Shown piece after piece: positions 45,915 to 51,384 of a DNA stretch of 51,384 bases. Made by a program: the position numbers and the translations under genes. The stretch's first letter is position 1, and each line of letters begins with the position of its first letter. The stretch is from Sulfurimonas sp. GTDB taxonomy: Bacteria > Campylobacterota > Campylobacteria > Campylobacterales > Sulfurimonadaceae. The DNA lies in contig NZ_JALSKT010000041.1 in assembly GCF_026988655.1 (NCBI RefSeq), positions 1-51,384 of the forward strand, written 5' to 3'. The notes beneath the pieces were generated by a model. The model saw nothing but the letters and a program-made list of their open reading frames with translations. It ran no database searches and was not told where the DNA came from.

Positions 45915-48872
45915 ATGTCAAAAATAGTTTTAGGATTAGACTTAGGAATAACTTCAATAGGTTGGGCTTTAGTTGATATTGATGAAAAAAATCTTCAAAA
46001 TAATAAGATTATAGATAGTGGTGTAAGAATTTTTACAATTGCTGAACACCCAAAAGATGGTAAATCTTTAGCCCTTCCAAGACGTGAAGCTAGAAGTGCA
46101 AGACGAACTACAAAACGAAAAGCTCAAAAACTTCGAGCTATCAAAAGACTCCTTATAAAAAATAAAATTATTTCCCAAGAGGAACTAGATAATCTTTTTC
46201 TAGGTAATAAAGGGCAAAAAGACGTTTGGGATTTGAGAAAAGAAGCACTTTATAGAGAGTTAAACAACAAAGAGCTCTCACGTATCATGATACACCTTGC
46301 AAAGCATAGAGGTTATTTCTCAAATCGTAAAAGTGAACAACCTGATAAATCAGATAAAGAAGCTAAGGCTGTTTTAGGTGGGATCGAAAAAAATAAAGAT
46401 ATTATAAATTCTCAAAATTACTTGACTATTGGTGAATACATATCTACAAAACCTAAAAAACGAAATGGTAAAGATAAAGAGGGAAAATTAAATTATGAAA
46501 ACTCTGTAGAGAGATATATGCTTATTGATGAAATAGATACTATATTTGATAAACAAAAGCACTTTGGCAGCTCTTTAGTTAATGATGACGTACTTCAAAC
46601 GTATAAAAAGATAGCCTTTGAACAGAGGCCTTTAAAGTCAGTTGCCCATATGGTTGGGAAATGCCCATTTGAAACAGATGAACTTAGAGCATCTAAAAGC
46701 TCCTATACTTTTGAATACTTTAGAGCTTTGCAAAAACTAAAAAATTTAAGAGTGATAAATGAAGATGGCTATGAAATGCCACTTATATTTGAGCAGATTG
46801 AACAAATAATAAGAGAGGCTAAAAAGACTAAAAACTTTACTTACAAGTCCTTTAAAAAACTTTTTCCACAGTATAGAGATATGAAAATTAAAGGGCTTAT
46901 ATATCATGATCATAAAACAGGAGAGATAAAAGATTCTGAAAAAGTTAAGTTTTTGGACTTTAGTGCATTTCAAGCAATGCAAAAAAATATACAAGGGGTA
47001 GATAACCTTTACTGGAATACTATAGAAAATGATAGTGATGTTTTAGATGTAATTGCAACAATTTTGACAACTGAGAAAAATGATGCAGAGGCGATGAAAC
47101 AGCTTCAAGGAATAATAGAACATCAAGAAGTTTGTGATGCTTTGCTCTCTTTATCGTTTTCTAAATTTGGGCATCTGAGCAACAAAGCTTTACGGAAAAT
47201 CATTCCAGAACTTGAAAAAGGGTTTGATTACGATGTAGCTTGCAAAAATGCAGGTTATGACTTTCAAGCTATATTTAAAGGGGATAAATCTCTTCTTTTG
47301 CCATCTCTTTCAAAACAAGAAAACTTGGAAATGACAAACCCTGTTGTTAAAAGAGCTATGGCACAGATGCGTTTAGTTTATAATGCAATTGCTAGAAAAT
47401 ATGGAGCAATAGATGCTGTTCATATAGAGTTGACCAGAGAAATAAAAAATTCACATGATGATAGAAAAAAAATAGAAAAAGCTCAAGGGGAGTTCAGAGA
47501 AACAAAAGAGAGAGCACGAGAACAGGCTAGTGATAAGTTAGGTAAAGAGCCAAATGCAAAAGAACTTTTGAAATTTCGTCTTTGGGAAGAACAAGGTGGA
47601 CACTGTATTTACAGCGGTAAATATATAAACCCAGATATTTTACTTGACCCTTACACTACAGAAATTGACCATATTCTTCCATATAGTCGTTCTCTTGATG
47701 ATAGTTTAAATAATAAAGTTCTTTGTTTAACAAAAGAGAATCAAGAAAAGGGAAATAAAACGCCCTTTGAGTATATTGACGAGGATAAATGGAATGAATT
47801 TGCAGGGAGAGTTGAGGGGCTTAAAAATCTTAAATATGCTAAAAAAAGTAGACTTTTAAAGAAAAATTTTGATGAGAACAGTGAACTTGCTTTTAAAGAG
47901 AGAAATAAAAATGATACTTCTTATATATCTATCTTTATTAAAAATTATATAGAAGCTCATATAGAGTTTAAAAAATCACATATGAAACGTCATGTATTTA
48001 CTATGAATGGAATGCTTACCTCACAACTTCGTTATAAATGGGGTGTAGGTGATAAAAATAGAGATACGCATCTTCATCATGCAGAAGATGCAATCATTTT
48101 GGCATTTGCAACACAAAGTATGGTCAAAAAGCTTTCTGATGTCTCCTCACGAAGAGAGAGTGAGGGCTTTAAATATAAAACAAAAGAAGAAAAAGCAAAA
48201 TATTTAAGATTTGTAGCTCCTATGGAAGATTTTCATAAAAAAGTACAAGAGAGTGTGGGGGATATATTTGTTTCTCATATGCCTAGAAGAAAAATTAGTG
48301 GGGCTGCTCATAAGGCTACAATCTATAGTAACAAAACACTAAGTATGAAAAAAGAAAATGGTAAAATTGATCTCCTTAAAGGTGGAAGCATACAAAACAA
48401 TGTAAAGTTAAAACATGGACTTGCTTTGAATGATTCAATGCCAAGAGTTGATTTATTTCAGAATAAAAAAACAAAAAAATATTATTTGGTTCCAATTTAC
48501 ATTAGTGATTTTGTAAAAGATAAATTACCAAACAAAGCAATTGTTGCAGCAAATAAACCTTGGATAGAGATGGATGATGAGTATGAATTTAAATTTTCTT
48601 TTTATAAGAGGGATTTGATAGAGCTTAAGAGCAAAAAAACTGCTAAAAAGGAAGAAATTCAAGTTCTTGGCTATTACGATTCGACACATAGTGGAACAGC
48701 TAATATTTCTATTTTATCTCATGATGGAAAGCAAGAATATAACTTTGGTTCACAAAATTTAGTTTTTATAAAAAAATATCAAGTAGACGCATTAGGCAAC
48801 TATATTGAAGTAAAGAGTGAAAAACGACAAGGAACTATTAAAGAGGGTAGAGCAAAACGTAAAGCAAGCTAG
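45915..48872 (+). CDS. cas9: Type II-C CRISPR endonuclease Cas9 (compact)
   Basis: A 985-residue Cas9, nearly the size of C. jejuni Cas9 (984). RuvC-I is GLDLGITSIGWALVD with Asp9; the Arg-rich bridge helix is about 55-80; RuvC-II has Glu505 in HIELTREI; the HNH domain has Asp585-His586 in IDHILPYSRS and Asn609 in KENQEKG, 23 residues apart as in SpyCas9; RuvC-III has His722 and Asp725 in HLHHAEDAIIL. All nuclease residues are present, so it should cut both DNA strands. The start is ATG 45915 after AAAGGAAA; a TTG at 45891 overlaps the promoter. cas1 follows by nine bases. Confidence 0.96.
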   Translation: MSKIVLGLDLGITSIGWALVDIDEKNLQNNKIIDSGVRIFTIAEHPKDGKSLALPRREARSARRTTKRKAQKLRAIKRLLIKNKIISQEELDNLFLGNKGQKDVWDLRKEALYRELNNKELSRIMIHLAKHRGYFSNRKSEQPDKSDKEAKAVLGGIEKNKDIINSQNYLTIGEYISTKPKKRNGKDKEGKLNYENSVERYMLIDEIDTIFDKQKHFGSSLVNDDVLQTYKKIAFEQRPLKSVAHMVGKCPFETDELRASKSSYTFEYFRALQKLKNLRVINEDGYEMPLIFEQIEQIIREAKKTKNFTYKSFKKLFPQYRDMKIKGLIYHDHKTGEIKDSEKVKFLDFSAFQAMQKNIQGVDNLYWNTIENDSDVLDVIATILTTEKNDAEAMKQLQGIIEHQEVCDALLSLSFSKFGHLSNKALRKIIPELEKGFDYDVACKNAGYDFQAIFKGDKSLLLPSLSKQENLEMTNPVVKRAMAQMRLVYNAIARKYGAIDAVHIELTREIKNSHDDRKKIEKAQGEFRETKERAREQASDKLGKEPNAKELLKFRLWEEQGGHCIYSGKYINPDILLDPYTTEIDHILPYSRSLDDSLNNKVLCLTKENQEKGNKTPFEYIDEDKWNEFAGRVEGLKNLKYAKKSRLLKKNFDENSELAFKERNKNDTSYISIFIKNYIEAHIEFKKSHMKRHVFTMNGMLTSQLRYKWGVGDKNRDTHLHHAEDAIILAFATQSMVKKLSDVSSRRESEGFKYKTKEEKAKYLRFVAPMEDFHKKVQESVGDIFVSHMPRRKISGAAHKATIYSNKTLSMKKENGKIDLLKGGSIQNNVKLKHGLALNDSMPRVDLFQNKKTKKYYLVPIYISDFVKDKLPNKAIVAANKPWIEMDDEYEFKFSFYKRDLIELKSKKTAKKEEIQVLGYYDSTHSGTANISILSHDGKQEYNFGSQNLVFIKKYQVDALGNYIEVKSEKRQGTIKEGRAKRKAS

Positions 48873-48881
48873 GAGAAGATT

Positions 48882-49775
48882 ATGAGTGCATGGCGAACGA
48901 TACTCGTTACTAAACCTTGTAGGCTTAGTATGAAAAATAAGCAACTTGTTTATGAACCTCAAAGTCAAGAGAAGATAACGGTAGCATTGGAAGATATAAC
49001 AGTTATAGTCATTGAAACTAATCAAGCCATCTTAACAACTGCACTACTTAGTGAATGTGCGGAAAAAAATATAGTGCTATTTAGCTGTGATAACTATCAT
49101 ATGCCAAATGGATGCTTTACTCCTTTTCATCAACACTCAAGACTCTCTCAAGTAGCCCATATTCAAAGAGATATAAAATTACCACTTAAAAAACAAATTT
49201 GGCAAAAAATCATAACACAAAAAATCATAAATCAATCACAGCTTTTAAGTTACTTTAAAAAAGACAACATACAACTTGAACTTCTTACAAACAAGGTAAA
49301 ATCAGGTGATAGTGAAAATTTGGAAGCTTTGGCGGCAAGAAGGTATTGGCAGTTACTTTTTCATGATTTTACACGAGATCAAAAAAAAGGAGATCCTAGA
49401 AATATAGCACTTAATTACGGCTATGCCATCATTCGTGGTGCAGTGGCTCGTTCTTTAGTATCTTATGGATTGTTACCGACATTTGGAGTTTTTCATAATT
49501 CGCAACTTAATGCGTATAATTTAGCAGATGATATGATAGAGCCACTTAGACCAATGGTAGATATGGTTGTTAAAAAGCTAGAGATTGAAGATGAACTTGA
49601 TGTTAATTTGGGTACAAGTGTAAAATCTGCTCTCTTAAATGTGTTAGTTATGCAGATGAAGCTAAATGGTGAAAATATCACTGTATTAAGTATTTGTGAC
49701 ATAATGGCACATACTTTTGTAAAAGCAATCAAATATAATGATGTTGGTATGTTAAAGCTACCATCAATAGTATGA
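48882..49775 (+). CDS. cas1: CRISPR integrase Cas1 (type II)
   Basis: A 297-residue Cas1. The metal-binding triad is visible as Glu148 in NLEALAARRYW, His205 in GVFHNSQLN and Glu220 in DDMIEPLRP. The beginning WRTILVTKPCRLSMKNKQLVYEP is typical of the type II Cas1 branch. It integrates new spacers together with Cas2 and, in type II systems, Cas9 and tracrRNA. AGGAGA precedes the ATG. The stop overlaps the cas2 start by four bases. Confidence 0.95.
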   Translation: MSAWRTILVTKPCRLSMKNKQLVYEPQSQEKITVALEDITVIVIETNQAILTTALLSECAEKNIVLFSCDNYHMPNGCFTPFHQHSRLSQVAHIQRDIKLPLKKQIWQKIITQKIINQSQLLSYFKKDNIQLELLTNKVKSGDSENLEALAARRYWQLLFHDFTRDQKKGDPRNIALNYGYAIIRGAVARSLVSYGLLPTFGVFHNSQLNAYNLADDMIEPLRPMVDMVVKKLEIEDELDVNLGTSVKSALLNVLVMQMKLNGENITVLSICDIMAHTFVKAIKYNDVGMLKLPSIV

Positions 49776-50095
49776 GTGAGTCTAAGTATATGTGGATTTT
49801 TGTATTTTTCGATTTACCTACAAAAACAAAAAAAGAGCGTAAAACGTATACAAGTTTTAGAAAATTTTTACTCAAAGATGGTTTTATAATGATGCAGTTT
49901 TCTGTTTACGCGAGAATCTGTAAAGGTGATGACAGCATAGAAACTCACAAAAAAAGAGTTAAAGAGCATATACCATCTAAGGGACATATACGAATGCTTT
50001 CTATTACAGATTTGCAATATTCAAAGATGGAAACGCTTATAGGTGTAAAAAAAGAGGAAGAAAAATTAGGGAAACAACAACTTTTACTTTTTTAG
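49772..50095 (+). CDS. cas2: CRISPR adaptation protein Cas2
   Basis: A 107-residue ferredoxin-fold protein. MWIFVFFDLPTKTKKERKTYTSFRKFLLKDGFIMMQFSVYARIC is the standard Cas2 beginning, with the conserved Asp in FFDLPT. It bridges two Cas1 dimers. It is the last cas gene; there is no csn2 or cas4, which defines subtype II-C. Confidence 0.95.
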   Translation: MSESKYMWIFVFFDLPTKTKKERKTYTSFRKFLLKDGFIMMQFSVYARICKGDDSIETHKKRVKEHIPSKGHIRMLSITDLQYSKMETLIGVKKEEEKLGKQQLLLF

Positions 50096-50187
50096 TAAAT
50101 AGTGTAGAAATGAAACAGATTTTAGTTAACTCTAAGGAAAATATAGTTTTTTTAAGGCGAATAACTTTGAAAAAATAACCTAAATAG

Positions 50188-50219
50188 AAAATAATTTAAA
50201 TTATTTTGGTGTTTTTTTT
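50188..50219 (+). terminator. cas operon terminator candidate
   Basis: AAAATAATTTAAATTATTTT is a perfect 20-base palindrome followed by GGTG and an eight-T run. It lies 92 bases after the cas2 stop. Confidence 0.5.
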
Positions 50220-50225
50220 AAGAAA

Positions 50226-50264
50226 AATAAGCCATAAACCCATCAGTATAAGGGGTTTGTAGGC
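50226..50264 (-). terminator. Terminator of the minus-strand CRISPR array transcript
   Basis: Read on the minus strand, AGCCTACAAACCC and GGGTTTATGGCT form a stem with one bulge around a loop, followed by TATTTTTCTT. It lies just past the last repeat in the crRNA reading direction. Confidence 0.6.
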
Positions 50265-50268
50265 TTCT

Positions 50269-51384
50269 AGTATAGCACATCCGAGTGAGAAAGGGGGCTA
50301 TAACAACTTTTTATAGATAGCCAAGGTCGCTGTCAGTATAGCACATCCGAGTGAGAAAGGGGGCTATAACATTCGTCAGGAATAGAAATATCAATAAGCT
50401 AGTATAGCACATCCGAGTGAGAAAGGGGGCTATAACAGTGGAGGGATTGCTTGAAGATGATGGCAAAGTATAGCACATCCGAGTGAGAAAGGGGGCTATA
50501 ACCTTGTTATCAATACCATCAAGTGAACCCTGAGTATAGCACATCCGAGTGAGAAAGGGGGCTATAACTGGACACTACTACAAAAAAAGTAATTCTAAAG
50601 TATAGCACATCCGAGTGAGAAAGGGGGCTATAACTGTATATTTAATCACGCAAAGCCTTTCTCTAGTATAGCACATCCGAGTGAGAAAGGGGGCTATAAC
50701 GTTTTATGCTCTGCAATATTATTAATTTCAAGTATAGCACATCCGAGTGAGAAAGGGGGCTATAACGCAATAGAACATTTTGATTTGGAAATTATTAGTA
50801 TAGCACATCCGAGTGAGAAAGGGGGCTATAACTGTTTTTTTAATGATAGTTTAGATTTTTTAAGTATAGCACATCCGAGTGAGAAAGGGGGCTATAACTT
50901 CCACTTCACATAATATAATTTCTTCAACAGTATAGCACATCCGAGTGAGAAAGGGGGCTATAACAGGAGCAGGATATAAACGCTCTAAAGCTATAGTATA
51001 GCACATCCGAGTGAGAAAGGGGGCTATAACTAATAATGTTGAAAAGATTGTTAAAGCTTTAAGTATAGCACATCCGAGTGAGAAAGGGGGCTATAACCAA
51101 TTGACAGGCTTAGGCGTATAAAGTGTAAGTATAGCACATCCGAGTGAGAAAGGGGGCTATAACTTTAAATGCTAGCGGTACTCCTAAACTTAGAGTATAG
51201 CACATCCGAGTGAGAAAGGTGGCTATAACCTCCAGCTGTTGGTGCTTGTGTAGACCCTCAGTATAGCACATCCGAGTGAGAAAGGGGGCTATAACTTAAA
51301 GTTAAACATAGAGGGGCAACACATTAGTATAGCACATCCGAGTGAGAAAGGGGGCTATAACACTGTTAATGTTTTTAAGTCAAA
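50269..51384 (-). CRISPR. Type II-C CRISPR array, 17 repeats, continuing past the window end
   Basis: Seventeen 36-base repeats start at 50269 and recur every 66 bases (67 once, at 51062), the last at 51326-51361. Plus-strand ends are AGTATAGCACATCC and GGGGGCTATAAC. Sixteen complete spacers are 30 bases (spacer 12 is 31), plus 23 bases of a 17th. All repeats are identical except number 15 (51194-51229), with one G-to-T change in the G-run. The tracrRNA fixes the crRNA sense to the minus strand, so the array 5' end is outside the window. In that sense each repeat ends in TGCTATACT, an extended -10 box. Confidence 0.97.

Larger units (their letters stand above)
50096..50268. other. Region between cas2 and the CRISPR array
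   Basis: 173 bases without a credible gene. It holds the two terminator candidates described separately. In crRNA sense it is downstream of the array, so it is the trailer side, not the classical leader of type I or II-A systems. Confidence 0.6.

Noticed and set aside
50110-50178. 22-codon frame between cas2 and the array
   Set aside because: No ribosome binding site, no recognisable features, and it lies in the cas2 downstream region.
50311-50544. Minus-strand reading frame across the CRISPR array with a repeated peptide (APFLTRMCYT)
   Set aside because: The peptide repetition is simply the translated CRISPR repeat; there is no ribosome binding site or independent support.

Overview
The window is an AT-rich bacterial chromosome segment from a Campylobacterota (Epsilonproteobacteria) member. 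Gene content and protein flavour suggest a Sulfurimonas-like organism, but the genus is an inference. Supporting features are an RNase J with an Asn/Arg-rich N-terminal tail, fliW and fliI scattered outside a flagellar cluster, FIST and CZB sensory proteins, a BI-1 family protein, a dnaA-dnaN-gyrB origin with TTATTCACA boxes on both sides of dnaA, and a compact Campylobacter-type Cas9.

Layout. 0-10 kb: BI-1 protein, a ThiD2-type thiamin protein, a minus-strand znuA-znuC-znuB-bioC run, secG, frr, pyrE, then a minus-strand run of a secreted M6-type protease, a small exported partner and a KefB-like antiporter. 10-20 kb: pyrG-recJ-WD40-like protein, then minus-strand ksgA-rnj-folE-fliI and a soluble CZB protein. 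20-29 kb: hisF-nucleosidase-rlmN, a 32-aa membrane microprotein, an AT-rich DnaA-box cluster, an rluA-type gene containing a parS site, a 270-bp MITE-like inverted-repeat element, purB, nrdA and fliW. 29-34 kb: a thioredoxin, a large FIST hybrid kinase, ppnP and ruvC. 34-41 kb: origin region, with dnaA flanked by DnaA boxes, then dnaN, gyrB, a degenerate GGDEF/EAL protein and cca. 41-46 kb: typA, a YheT-type hydrolase and nrdB. 45.8-51.4 kb: a type II-C CRISPR-Cas locus with tracrRNA (minus strand), cas9, cas1, cas2 and an array of 17 repeats running off the end of the window.

The CRISPR locus can be read almost completely. The tracrRNA anti-repeat lies directly upstream of cas9 on the opposite strand, which fixes crRNA transcription to the minus strand. 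In that sense each repeat ends in an extended -10 box (TGCTATACT), so each crRNA probably has its own promoter. A hairpin plus T-tract between cas2 and the first repeat fits a terminator for the array.

The most unexpected signal is window-wide. The 8-mer AAACGCAG / CTGCGTTT occurs at least 31 times where about one is expected, on both strands, in many reading frames, and in 30 of 31 copies flanked by a pyrimidine on each side (YAAACGCAGY). This density and lack of strand bias resemble a DNA uptake sequence. Two canonical parS sites (TGTTTCACGTGGAACA) and a second DnaA-box cluster 11 kb from dnaA also mark this as an origin-proximal domain.
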